Of a stretch of 64,000 nt of DNA, positions 35,796 through 44,203 are shown one piece after another; within the stretch, counting starts at the first letter, position 1; each line of letters starts with the position of its first letter. The stretch spans positions 62,001 to 126,000 of the forward strand of contig NZ_FXTH01000006.1 in the NCBI RefSeq assembly GCF_900182555.1, read 5' to 3'. A program made the position numbers and the translations under genes. Below the pieces are notes generated by a model. It worked only from the letters and a program-made list of their open reading frames with translations. It ran no database searches and was not told the origin of the DNA. This DNA is from Fodinibius sediminis (GTDB lineage: Bacteria > Bacteroidota > Rhodothermia > Balneolales > Balneolaceae).

Positions 35796-36590
35796 TTAGT
35801 TGAAACTTTGTACCATCGATTCCACCAGCAGGTACCATCCGTCGCTGAGTACGAATACTAAAATTTTAAAGGGCAGTGACACCAGTACCGGGGGCAGAAA
35901 CATGATTCCCATGGAAAGCAACACCGAAGCCACAACCAGGTCTATCACCATGAAGGGCAGGTAGATCATAAATCCAATTTGAAATGCGATGCGCAGTTCG
36001 CTTATCACAAAAGAGGGAATCAGCACATATATAGGCAGCTCCTCGATACTGCCGACGCTGTCGATATCTCCCATATCCATGAAGAGCAACAGATCCTTCT
36101 CCCGCGTTTGTTTGACCATGAACTCCTTGAGCGGCGTACTGGCCAGTGAGAGGGCCTCGGTTTGGGTAACCTCTTCATCCAGATAGGGCTGGATCGCTTC
36201 ATTGTTGATCTGGTTAAAGGTTGGGGCCATGATAAAGATGGTAATAAACATGGCCAGCCCCAGCAGTACCTGATTGGGCGGCGACTGCTGGGTTCCCAGG
36301 CCCATACGCAGAAAGAAAAAGACAACAATCAGGCGGGTAAAGCTGGTCATCATGGTTACTATGGCCGGACCGAAGGAGAGGATCGTCAGGATGATCAGCG
36401 TCTGAATGGCCAGGGAAAATTCCTCCCCTTCATCCCCGCTGTTAAAATTCAGGCTGATCCCCGGTCCCTGCTGGGACTGACCGCTTGTTTGAGCGGAGGC
36501 AAACTCAGCAGGGATCAGAAGCAGCATTCCCAGAACAGCTGCTGTGATGCCAGCTTTTTGTAACATTGCAAGAGAGTTCCTGAGGGTCAT
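35796..36590 (-). CDS. fliP: Flagellar export gate protein FliP
   Basis: A 264-aa protein with a cleavable signal ([20 protein letters not shown]...ASAQ) and four membrane helices. Diagnostic parts are [36 protein letters not shown] and [36 protein letters not shown]-like FliP C-terminal core (here ending SMGIM). Start at 36590 overlaps the fliO stop as ATGA; the longer frame from 36689 lies inside fliO. Confidence 0.95.
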   Translation of the reverse strand: [264 protein letters not shown]

Positions 36591-37210
36591 ACGGAAGAGG
36601 GATCCTTTTGTTGCTCTTTCTTGAGAAGACGGGCAAACAACGCCTGGTTGGCCGGCGGGGAAGCAGCGGGATGGTCGGGGCCGTCCCACTGTTCCTCCGT
36701 AAACCGATGAAGCAGCGAAAGATCATTCATTCCGCTGCTTAAAACCCAATATTCGCTGTTAATACGAATAACAATAAGCTGCTGGCCGTTGGAAAGCTCC
36801 TGGGTAGCTATTTCTGTGAAAAGGGAAGAGGAGGCGGCCGATGAAGGATCTGCATCCCGCACTTTGATCCATATCCAGAGGCCGGTGACGGCGGCCAGGA
36901 GCAGTAAAAAAGTGGGCAGGGAATCCAGAAACAGCGAGTCGCCGCTCTTGCTTTCAGCAGTGGGCTGCGACTGGAGGTCGGAAGGGGATGCCCTCAGGGA
37001 ATCTGCCGGAGAAACCCGGGCCGAATCCATATACAGGCCGTCCAGCCGGCCGGAGGCGTCATCGGACACCCGCTGACCGCCCGGGCTATCGGTCTGAATG
37101 ACAACCAGCACCCATAAGAGCAGAAAACAGAGAGCAATGGCCAGTACGTAGCCGAGCATCCTGGAGGGCCTGGCCTGCACCTGTCTTTTAAAAGCTTCCC
37201 AGTCTATCAT
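36587..37210 (-). CDS. fliO: FliO-like export gate assembly protein
   Basis: A 207-aa protein with an N-terminal membrane helix (MLGYVLAIALCFLLLWVLVV), a long polar linker, a second helix (DSLPTFLLLLAAVTGLWIWIKV) and a short cytoplasmic beta part (NGQQLIVIRINSEYWVLSSGMNDLSLLHRF) as in FliO/FliZ. Position between fliN and fliP, with 4-bp overlaps on both sides, fixes the identity. It is longer than typical FliO because of the linker. FliO helps FliP assemble. Confidence 0.8.
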   Translation of the reverse strand: MIDWEAFKRQVQARPSRMLGYVLAIALCFLLLWVLVVIQTDSPGGQRVSDDASGRLDGLYMDSARVSPADSLRASPSDLQSQPTAESKSGDSLFLDSLPTFLLLLAAVTGLWIWIKVRDADPSSAASSSLFTEIATQELSNGQQLIVIRINSEYWVLSSGMNDLSLLHRFTEEQWDGPDHPAASPPANQALFARLLKKEQQKDPSSV

Positions 37211-38196
37211 CCCAAATCCTTCATATGTTCCTGGGTTGCCAGCAGCTCGGAGATGCGCACGCCAAAATGTTCGTCGATGACAACGACGTCGCCGCGTGCT
37301 ATTTGGTGACCGTTAATCAGTATTTCCACCGGTTCTCCGGATAGTTTTTCAAGCTCTACGACTGATCCCTTGACCAGTTGTAAGACCTCTCCGAGTGGGA
37401 TCTTCCGACGACCGAGTTCTACGGAAAGGTTCATTTCAATATTCTTGAGAATATCAATATTACGGACCTCTTGTCCGGTTTCAGCGTTCTCGCTTTTTTT
37501 AAAATCTTCGAATTCCACTTTCTTATTGCGGTTGGTAAGGTTGATGTTATTCTGTTTTGGTTCACGGGCCTTGCTTGTCTCTTCCCTCCATGGGAGAGCT
37601 ACTTCTGTCATATGCCGGGCTATACGGGAGGGATATCCCTCATCTCCAAATAGGTTGAGGATCTCAGGACCAATGTCTTGCGTGTTGGGCCGGGCCAGTG
37701 CAACCATCAGTTTCAGAGGGTTTTCCTCGTTTTGATCGGCTTCAGCAGGGAATCCTATTTCCAGTTCCGCCGTAAAGTAGTGATCGTGAGACAGGCTGCC
37801 CGGGCGTTCCTCATCAGTGAGTTCCCGGACGGCTGCAACGTCGATCCCGGTACCCATTTTATGCCATGCTTGCTGGAGTATCGTTAAAAAACGCCCGGTC
37901 AATTCCAGGAGATTTCTGTTCTCTCTTTGCTGTTGCCGATCTTCTTTCTCTTCCGCAGGAAACAGCATCCCCCCTGGTGTTCCTGCATAAGCAAAGAATA
38001 GTTCTGTCTCAAGGTCTGCCAGAGGCGCCTTTATACAGATGTCGGCTTCCTGCAACTGGGTAAGCGTTTCTGCCTTGTTCTCCTCATCAGCTTCATTCAG
38101 CTTAATGCGGCAATCAGTTGCAAGGGCCTTTGCAAGGAAAGACTCCAGAGCAGAAGCGTGGATTCGGACTCCTTTTTCCCATTCGTTGATGGTCAT
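37207..38196 (-). CDS. fliN: Motor switch protein FliN (long, FliY-like)
   Basis: A 329-aa protein. The last ~85 residues are the SpoA/FliN domain (IDILKNIEMNLSVELGRRKIPLGEVLQLVKGSVVELEKLSGEPVEILINGHQIARGDVVVIDEHFGVRI). The first ~240 form an extra domain, as in FliY of Firmicutes and spirochaetes, where it is a CheC-like phosphatase. I do not see a clear CheC active site, and no EIDALL-type CheY-binding motif lies at the N-terminus. It follows fliM by 9 bp. Confidence 0.9.
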   Translation of the reverse strand: MTINEWEKGVRIHASALESFLAKALATDCRIKLNEADEENKAETLTQLQEADICIKAPLADLETELFFAYAGTPGGMLFPAEEKEDRQQQRENRNLLELTGRFLTILQQAWHKMGTGIDVAAVRELTDEERPGSLSHDHYFTAELEIGFPAEADQNEENPLKLMVALARPNTQDIGPEILNLFGDEGYPSRIARHMTEVALPWREETSKAREPKQNNINLTNRNKKVEFEDFKKSENAETGQEVRNIDILKNIEMNLSVELGRRKIPLGEVLQLVKGSVVELEKLSGEPVEILINGHQIARGDVVVIDEHFGVRISELLATQEHMKDLG

Positions 38197-38205
38197 GACG
38201 ATTTT

Positions 38206-39159
38206 TTAATCCGTGTTAACAGGCGTGAGAATATCAAATATCTTAACCGCCCTGTTCCCGTTATAGTTACCGGGGTATCCGTTCATCTTTTGGGTACCGT
38301 TAATGAGCACGGGCAGCGGTTTATCAATCGGCTGGCCGAGTTTGATGACATCTCCCTCAGTAAGATTGAGTAACTCTTTCATGGTGATGTTCGCCTGTCC
38401 CAATATGACCTGAAGCGGTACATCCACCTGCTTCATATAGGTTTCAAATTGATGCTGTTCCTTCGAATCGAGGGCTCTCTGCCGATAGGGTGTGTTGGGA
38501 TTTTGCAGGGAATTGTCCATCTGGTCCTTGAGCATGGCATAGGGATAGCAAATCCTGATCGGCATGGTGATGTCGCCGGTCTTTACCTTGAAGGTGACGA
38601 TGATGCCCGGAACGTGGCTGGATATGGTGCGAACGTTAGCAGGCTTGCTTTCGTAGACGTAGTCCTCGAAGGTTATATTCATATACGGAGACCAGGCGTG
38701 GCTTAGCTCCGCTGATACCTTTTTGATGATACGTGAAATGATACGCTCTTCGATCCTGCTCAGTGCCTTGGGGGGCTTTACTTTGGCAGTTCGGCTGCCG
38801 CCCTGGCGTTCAATACAGTATAGGCAGAAAGAGGGGGGGATTTCTATGAGGGTCCAGTTGCTCAGTTCCTTGATGTTGAAGAGGAAAAGAGCTTCCGGGG
38901 CCTCAAGGACATTCAGAAATTCAGAAAAAATCCTCTCATCGATATCTTCAAGTGATACCTCCACTTTTTGATTTATGGAGTCGGTAAAAATCCTGGTCAA
39001 ACTTCGGGATACCAGGTCGTGGATATTCTGCAGCCCTTTCATGATCCCTTTGCTGACGAGTTTGGGCTGCTTGAAATCGTATGGTTCTACCGACACATTG
39101 CGGGGAGAGGCGCTGGATTTTGAGGCAAAAATTTTCGGTGAGGAAACCGATTCTTCCAT
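38206..39159 (-). CDS. fliM: Motor switch protein FliM
   Basis: A 317-aa C-ring protein with the middle domain (NIHDLVSRSLTRIFTDSINQKVEVSLEDIDERIFSEFLNVL through ...NITFEDYVYESKPANVRTISSHVPGIIVTFKVK) and a C-terminal SpoA domain (MKELLNLTEGDVIKLGQPIDKPLPVLING). The N-terminus (MEESVSSPKIFASKSSA) lacks the usual LSQxEIDALL peptide that binds phospho-CheY. No upstream in-frame start restores it, because fliL ends 15 bp before. Torque transfer should be normal, but switching may use another route. Confidence 0.9.
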   Translation of the reverse strand: MEESVSSPKIFASKSSASPRNVSVEPYDFKQPKLVSKGIMKGLQNIHDLVSRSLTRIFTDSINQKVEVSLEDIDERIFSEFLNVLEAPEALFLFNIKELSNWTLIEIPPSFCLYCIERQGGSRTAKVKPPKALSRIEERIISRIIKKVSAELSHAWSPYMNITFEDYVYESKPANVRTISSHVPGIIVTFKVKTGDITMPIRICYPYAMLKDQMDNSLQNPNTPYRQRALDSKEQHQFETYMKQVDVPLQVILGQANITMKELLNLTEGDVIKLGQPIDKPLPVLINGTQKMNGYPGNYNGNRAVKIFDILTPVNTD

Positions 39160-39174
39160 GGAATTGTTTGTTCA

Positions 39175-39678
39175 TTACTGTAGCACGTACTTAGTAAAGA
39201 ACAAATTCCGTACCGATTTTTTTTCCAGCAGGTTATTAATCATAGAGCCAATCTGCTGTTTCAGTTTTTCCCGGTTCTCGAGATTGGCAAGTTCCTTGAC
39301 CGTACGGCGGGTCAATATGGTATTTATTCGATCAACGATTTCCGCCTGACGGTTTTCCAGGAGGCGTGCATCGTCGCCTGAACCCACCTCAACCACTACA
39401 GAGAGTAAAAGATAGCGTTCCCCTGCAGATCCCTGGGGATTAATAATGATATTTTCGAAGCTGTGGTAGGCTTCTTCCTTGGGATTGATTGCTTCCATCC
39501 AGTCCGAAATATCCTCATAGTAGGTATTAACAAGGAAATAAGCCGCACTGCACTGAACAATTAGAATGATGGCAATGAGGAAAAATTTTCCATACCTGCT
39601 AAAGAAATTGCCGTTTTCTTCTTTGGAGGTGTTCTTCTCTGCAGTCTCCTGTTGCTCATGATTTATGTCTTCTGGCAT
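39175..39678 (-). CDS. fliL: Flagellar basal body-associated protein FliL
   Basis: A 167-aa protein with a polar N-terminal tail, one membrane helix (FLIAIILIVQCSAAYFLVN) and a periplasmic stomatin-like domain (YHSFENIIINPQGSAGERYLLLSVVVEVG). FliL surrounds stator units and supports torque at high load. It is located between motB and fliM, 1 bp after the motB stop. Confidence 0.92.
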   Translation of the reverse strand: MPEDINHEQQETAEKNTSKEENGNFFSRYGKFFLIAIILIVQCSAAYFLVNTYYEDISDWMEAINPKEEAYHSFENIIINPQGSAGERYLLLSVVVEVGSGDDARLLENRQAEIVDRINTILTRRTVKELANLENREKLKQQIGSMINNLLEKKSVRNLFFTKYVLQ

Positions 39679-39679
39679 C

Positions 39680-40423
39680 TTAGTTCTCGTATTTCATGGA
39701 TTTAATTTTCTGTCCGGACAGGGGGTCAAAATCTGCCTGGCCGTCCTGCTGGTATTTTACATGAATTTCCACGCGCCTGTTCTTCCGCCGGGCGGTTTCA
39801 GAGTCGTTGGGGACCCGCGGTCGATACTCCCCGTACGTACTGGCTTTGAAATAATGGGGGGATACGTTAATATTGTCGACGAGATAATTCAGGACCGTAG
39901 TGGCACGGGCTGAACCCAGCTCCCAGTTGCTTCGGTAGCGGGTAGCATTGCTTCTTATGGGTTTATTATCGGTATGTCCCCCGATCTCGATCAGTTTTAG
40001 ATCTTCAGCCGTATAGTCCCGAATATTGTCTCCCACTTTGACAAGCAGTTCTTTTGCGGCTTTTTTAAGCTCGGCAGAATAGGTATCAAAGGTTACTGCT
40101 TCGCCCAGGGTGATTCGAATGCCGTCCTGCATCAGGTCGAGCTGCACCTGTTCCGACAGACCTTGGTCATCAATGTACTGCTGGAGTTCTTCCCAGCTTT
40201 TGGCGCGTTCAATGTCTGCACTGACAGGATTTCTTTCCTTAGCTACAGACCGGTATTCAAGGACGCCGCGGTTCTTTTGAAAAACGCCGACGATAGCTTC
40301 GAACTTATCTTTTTGCACTCCGGGGGTGAGTGTATACAGCATCACGAAGAAGATCAGCATCAGCGTGATGAAATCTGCATACGTCATTAACCAGTTTCCA
40401 GAGCTGTCAGTAGATTTTCCCAT
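39680..40423 (-). CDS. motB: Stator protein MotB
   Basis: A 247-aa protein with a short cytoplasmic start, one membrane helix with the essential Asp (WLMTYADFITLMLIFFVMLYTL) and a periplasmic OmpA-like peptidoglycan-binding domain (IEIGGHTDNKPIRSNATRYRSNWELGSARATTVLNYL). Its start lies 37 bp inside the end of motA, so the two are translationally coupled. Whether the motor runs on H+ or Na+ is not decided by this sequence; a saline habitat would make Na+ plausible. Confidence 0.95.
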   Translation of the reverse strand: MGKSTDSSGNWLMTYADFITLMLIFFVMLYTLTPGVQKDKFEAIVGVFQKNRGVLEYRSVAKERNPVSADIERAKSWEELQQYIDDQGLSEQVQLDLMQDGIRITLGEAVTFDTYSAELKKAAKELLVKVGDNIRDYTAEDLKLIEIGGHTDNKPIRSNATRYRSNWELGSARATTVLNYLVDNINVSPHYFKASTYGEYRPRVPNDSETARRKNRRVEIHVKYQQDGQADFDPLSGQKIKSMKYEN

Positions 40424-41262
40424 GAATTATGTTGGTGTTGAATCCAATTTTCGTACAGTTGTTGTTCCCGCTCTTTGTTGAAGGTCCTGTTGCTGAAATA
40501 GGAGCGGTATTCAGCCCGCTCTTTCGGGGATACGTAGTTGAGCATCTTGTTTTCCATCAGGCGGGGATTCTCTTCATCAACAATGGAGATAAGGGCAGAC
40601 TTGAACATCTGGTTGCGTATGATCTGCTTATCCCCGAGATGCTCCAGCTTTCCGGCCAGCGGATTCAGGATCAGGTTTGCACAGACGGTGCCGTAGAGGG
40701 TCGTCAGCAGGGCTACCGCCATGCCCTGTCCCAGCGACTGGGGGTCCTGCATGTTCTGAAGCATCAGGATAAGGCCGATAATGGTCCCAATCATGCCAAA
40801 AGCGGGGGCATAACCGCCCATGCTCAGGAGAACATCCACACTCTTGTTGAGATTGCGCCTGGAGCTTTCAATCTGATCCTGCATAATCGTTATCATGGTA
40901 TTTTTCTCCGTGCGGTCAATGGCAAGCTGCAGTCCGTTCTTTAAAAAATCATTTTCAATCTCCGCTACGTCCTGTTCGAGATTGAGCAGGCCGTCGCGCC
41001 TGGCCTTGCGGGCAAACATATTCATCAGTTCGATGTCTGTTCTGAGGTCGTGCTGGTGAGAACTTAGCGTGCGGAACAGCAGCGCAAAGGTACCCAACAC
41101 CCCTTCGATACTGAAGTTGATGAAAGATGAACAGATGATGCCGCCCATAACGATGATAAAGGCGGATAAACTCAGGAATAGTGATATGGATCCTTGTATG
41201 GTAATCGCTCCTATAATAAGCAGGATGCCCCCCAGGAGACCAATAGTGCTTGATTTATCCAA
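40387..41262 (-). CDS. motA: Stator protein MotA
   Basis: A 291-aa stator protein with four membrane helices (IGLLGGILLIIGAI at the start, GGYAPAFGMIGTIIGLILMLQNM in helix 3). The latter is close to the PomA/MotP type. The cytoplasmic loop has LRTDIELMNMFARKARRDGLLNLE, as usual. The start codon appears to be TTG (41260-41262), since no in-frame ATG lies upstream before a rise in unlikely residues. A sigma-28-like promoter lies 58 bp upstream. Confidence 0.93.
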   Translation of the reverse strand: MDKSSTIGLLGGILLIIGAITIQGSISLFLSLSAFIIVMGGIICSSFINFSIEGVLGTFALLFRTLSSHQHDLRTDIELMNMFARKARRDGLLNLEQDVAEIENDFLKNGLQLAIDRTEKNTMITIMQDQIESSRRNLNKSVDVLLSMGGYAPAFGMIGTIIGLILMLQNMQDPQSLGQGMAVALLTTLYGTVCANLILNPLAGKLEHLGDKQIIRNQMFKSALISIVDEENPRLMENKMLNYVSPKERAEYRSYFSNRTFNKEREQQLYENWIQHQHNSWENLLTALETG

Positions 41263-41294
41263 AATGGCAGAAAGATATACTTTTGTTAAACAGA

Positions 41295-41340
41295 AAAGGA
41301 CTTTTGCTCCTCAATAGTATTATCGGAACAAAAGCCCTTT
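41295..41340 (-). terminator. Hairpin after flgE, overlapping the motAB promoter
   Basis: The arms 41295-41310 and 41325-41340 pair over 16 positions with a 14-base loop. Two pairs are A/C mismatches on the plus strand but become G-U wobbles in RNA made from the minus strand, so the hairpin is complete only in the flgE direction. U-rich sequence (UUUUCUGUUU) follows. It probably ends the flgB-flgE transcript, at least in part. Confidence 0.65.
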
Positions 41341-41346
41341 CCTTAA
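41320..41346 (-). promoter_or_regulatory. Sigma-28-like promoter upstream of motAB
   Basis: On the minus strand TTAA, 15 bases, then TCCGATAA, close to the TAAA-N15-GCCGATAA consensus. The -10 element falls in the loop and right arm of the hairpin that follows flgE. Confidence 0.7.
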
Positions 41347-41385
41347 ATGATAATTTGCTGTTTCTAAGGTTTGCGCCTGACTGCT

Positions 41386-43005
41386 TTACCGTTTCAGGTT
41401 CACCGCTTCGGTAAGCAGTTCGTCAGCGGTAGTGATGACACGGGCATTCGACTGGTAGGCTCGTTGCGCCGTGATCATATCGGTAAACTCATTGGCCAAA
41501 TCAACATTGGACCCCTCCAGGACCCCGGAGTTAAGGTTGGTTTCCGCAAGGTTGGGAGCGGTATTCATGCTGATTTTCCCGGAGGTTACGGTCTCCTTGA
41601 ACAGGCCGTTGCCGGCTGTTTCGAGCCCGTCGTAGTTTGAGACATCGCCAATGGCCACCTGGGCGAGGTTTACATTCCGACCATTGTTGTAGATGCCGGT
41701 GACATAGCCGTCGCCGTCAATGTTGAAGTCTACCAGGTTTCCCTGGGCGTACCCATCCTGGGAGGTAAACTGGACAGAAGAGGAGCCCGAAAATTGTGTC
41801 AGCCGGGATCCCTTGTCCTTGTTTCCGAGGTTTACCGTAAAGTTAACTTCGTCGGCGCCTCCGCCGGGGTCAAAGGCCATCGCTATGGTGCTGTCGCTGG
41901 AAAGATTGCCCGACTGGTCGAAGCTGATGGTCCCTGTTCCGCCGGAAGTGACCTCTTCACCATCCAGGAAACTGGCTTCATATTCCCAGCTGTTGGTGTC
42001 GGTCTGGGTCATGTTCATGGTCAGGGTATGGCCCTTGCCCACGGCGTCGTATACCGTAGTGCTGACCGTCTGGCTGTTGGTCTGTCCGGCCTGTGTGGTT
42101 TGAAAACCTGGAAAGTTGATACTCCCGGTTCCCGTGGTGGTGACGCTGTTGACATCCAGCTCACTGCTGCCCAGGTTTTCGGATCGCATGACGAGCAGCC
42201 CGTCGACCAGGCTCACTGTTGCTTCTCCGGCCGGGAGGTCATTATTGACGGTGGTGATGAGATCGCTCACGGTATCGCCGGCATTGAACGTATGCGAAAT
42301 GGTCTGCGTGCTGCCGTCATTGAGCGTTACATCAAAATCGATGGTATCGTTGTTGACAAAATCAGTATCCGTCTGGGCGAGATCGTTGAGGGCGGTGCTT
42401 CCGGTTGCAATGCTGCCGGAGTCAGTCGTCAACGTAGACTGAGACTGTACAATCTGAGGCTTGCTTGTCTCTGCGTTGAGGTTGCCGGCGGCATAGACAT
42501 TCTGGGTTGCCTGCGGATCATCAACGCTGTTAAAATCGACGCGGATGGCATCCGTTGTGCCGCTGGGCAGCACATCACCGGCCGCATTGGCGTTGAATCC
42601 CTGCACGTTGCGTCCCGACTGGTCGACCAGGAAGCCGTCCCTGTTGAATGAAAAGTTCCCGGCCCGGCTCAGGAACTGCTGACCGCCCTCTGAGAGGATG
42701 AAGAAGCCGTTGCCCTCGATGGCAAGGTCGGTTTCACGACCGGTCGACTGCAATCCCCCCTGGTTGAAGTCACGTTGGATATTGGAGATGCGTACCCCGA
42801 GTCCAACCTGGTTGCTTGAAGAGGGCGCTGATTCAGCTCCTCCGCCCGATCCTATTTGCTGATTGAGCATTTCTGAAAAAGAAACACTTGATGATTTGAA
42901 TCCATAAGTTTCAACATTGGAGATATTGTTTCCAATGACATCCATCTTCGTCTGGAAGGCTTTCAGCCCACTGACTCCGGAATTGAGAGATTTCATTAAT
43001 GACAT
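41386..43005 (-). CDS. flgE: Flagellar hook protein FlgE
   Basis: A 539-aa hook protein. It has the N-terminal signature (SLNSGVSGLKAFQTKMDVIGNNISNVETYGFKSSSVSFSEML) and C-terminal EGSNVDLANEFTDMITAQRAYQSNARVITTADELL. It is longer than the roughly 400-residue enterobacterial protein, with Thr/Ser/Gly-rich extra D2-type domains in the middle. It is preceded by the TIGR02530 gene and followed by a hairpin. Confidence 0.95.
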   Translation of the reverse strand: MSLMKSLNSGVSGLKAFQTKMDVIGNNISNVETYGFKSSSVSFSEMLNQQIGSGGGAESAPSSSNQVGLGVRISNIQRDFNQGGLQSTGRETDLAIEGNGFFILSEGGQQFLSRAGNFSFNRDGFLVDQSGRNVQGFNANAAGDVLPSGTTDAIRVDFNSVDDPQATQNVYAAGNLNAETSKPQIVQSQSTLTTDSGSIATGSTALNDLAQTDTDFVNNDTIDFDVTLNDGSTQTISHTFNAGDTVSDLITTVNNDLPAGEATVSLVDGLLVMRSENLGSSELDVNSVTTTGTGSINFPGFQTTQAGQTNSQTVSTTVYDAVGKGHTLTMNMTQTDTNSWEYEASFLDGEEVTSGGTGTISFDQSGNLSSDSTIAMAFDPGGGADEVNFTVNLGNKDKGSRLTQFSGSSSVQFTSQDGYAQGNLVDFNIDGDGYVTGIYNNGRNVNLAQVAIGDVSNYDGLETAGNGLFKETVTSGKISMNTAPNLAETNLNSGVLEGSNVDLANEFTDMITAQRAYQSNARVITTADELLTEAVNLKR

Positions 43006-43100
43006 AATTATTACCTCGTGTGTTTAGTGGACAGTCGCTGTCGGTTGACTGCCTGAGGGCTCCCCGTAGAGGGTCCGGCCCATTATTTGATTGTTATTGT

Positions 43101-43481
43101 TTAGTATTCTTTTGTGAAAACGGTGCTGTCGATATTGGTGAACACCCGCTCCCTGAGTTCCATCATATCCACCGCGGTTACCACGGTTTTGTTGGGGATG
43201 TTGACCAGATAAGCCTGGTCGCCATCCAGGATCAGGGAATCCTTGCTTCCTTTCTGTTCGGCGCGTGCCACGGCTTCCTGCAGGCGCTGCATGCCGGCCT
43301 TGTCGACGGAGATCGAACGATCTTCCAGCCGCTGCATCGCGTGTCCCGAGAATTCCAGTTCGGTGACCTCCTGCAGGATTTCCCTGAATGAGGGAGCATC
43401 GGCCGAGGGGTGATGGGGGGCCTGCTGCCTGCCCCGAAAAGCATCGGGAGCGGTTCTTCCTGTTAAATGTCGTATATCCAT
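43101..43481 (-). CDS. Flagellar operon protein (TIGR02530 family)
   Basis: A 126-aa protein with FSGHAMQRLEDRSISVDKAGMQRLQEAVARAEQKGSKDSLIL and ITVTAV-like NKTVVTAVDMMELRERVFTNIDSTV, the segments shared by the TIGR02530 flagellar operon family of Firmicutes and spirochaetes. In those groups it also lies between flgD and flgE. Its role is not established; a part in hook assembly is suggested by position. It ends about 95 bp before flgE. Confidence 0.85.
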   Translation of the reverse strand: MDIRHLTGRTAPDAFRGRQQAPHHPSADAPSFREILQEVTELEFSGHAMQRLEDRSISVDKAGMQRLQEAVARAEQKGSKDSLILDGDQAYLVNIPNKTVVTAVDMMELRERVFTNIDSTVFTKEY

Positions 43482-43516
43482 AGTGGCAATTTGAATTAGG
43501 AGTGAAAGGGCACTGC

Positions 43517-44191
43517 TCAGATGCCGATTTCCTCAACGTCGCCCAGGGGAACGTATACGCCGTTGACCATCAGCTCCACCCCGTCGCTGGTGTAGTGCAC
43601 TTTTTCTGCCGTCCCCTCGATAAAACTAAGGGACGTTACAGCTCCCTCCGGGTTTTCGGCTTTAATGTCTACAGTATAGGTGCCATTCGGGACCCTGGCG
43701 CCTGAATCCGAGGCGCCGTCCCAGCTCCAGCTGTGATCACCGCTGCTGCGCCCTCCCAGTTCTTCCGAACGCACGATATTTCCCGCTGAATCAGTAATTG
43801 TAAGGGTGGTTTTGCTGGCCGCCCCGTTTAGTTGAAACTGGATCTCCGTATCCTGACCCTGCATCACGCCAACACGGCTGCTCATAGCACGTACTGACTT
43901 CCCTGTCAGCGAGGCTGCCATGGTATTGTTCAACCCGCTGTTCATCATTTGCTGACTTTTGGACAGTCGCTGGATTCCGTCATTGAGATTGATAAGTTGT
44001 TCAACGGAGTTAAACTGGGCCAGCTGTGAAGCAAACTTTGTGCCGTCCATGGGATTAATGGGATCCTGGTTTTTCATCTGTGCCACCAGAAGTTTGAGGA
44101 ATTCATCCTTCCCCATTTCCTGGTTGCCCAGCTGTTGTGGGCCCCCGGTCGTCTGCTGTTGTGTTTGAGCTGCAATAGGTGAAATATTCAT
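43517..44191 (-). CDS. flgD: Hook cap / assembly protein FlgD
   Basis: A 224-aa protein with the FlgD N-terminus (LGNQEMGKDEFLKLLVAQMKNQDPINPMDGTKFASQLAQFNSVEQL) and a C-terminal FlgD Ig-like/Tudor part (GDHSWSWDGASDSGARVPNGTYTVDIKA). It caps the growing hook. It follows fliK by 12 bp. Confidence 0.95.
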   Translation of the reverse strand: MNISPIAAQTQQQTTGGPQQLGNQEMGKDEFLKLLVAQMKNQDPINPMDGTKFASQLAQFNSVEQLINLNDGIQRLSKSQQMMNSGLNNTMAASLTGKSVRAMSSRVGVMQGQDTEIQFQLNGAASKTTLTITDSAGNIVRSEELGGRSSGDHSWSWDGASDSGARVPNGTYTVDIKAENPEGAVTSLSFIEGTAEKVHYTSDGVELMVNGVYVPLGDVEEIGI

Positions 44192-44203
44192 AATTTTTTT
44201 TGG

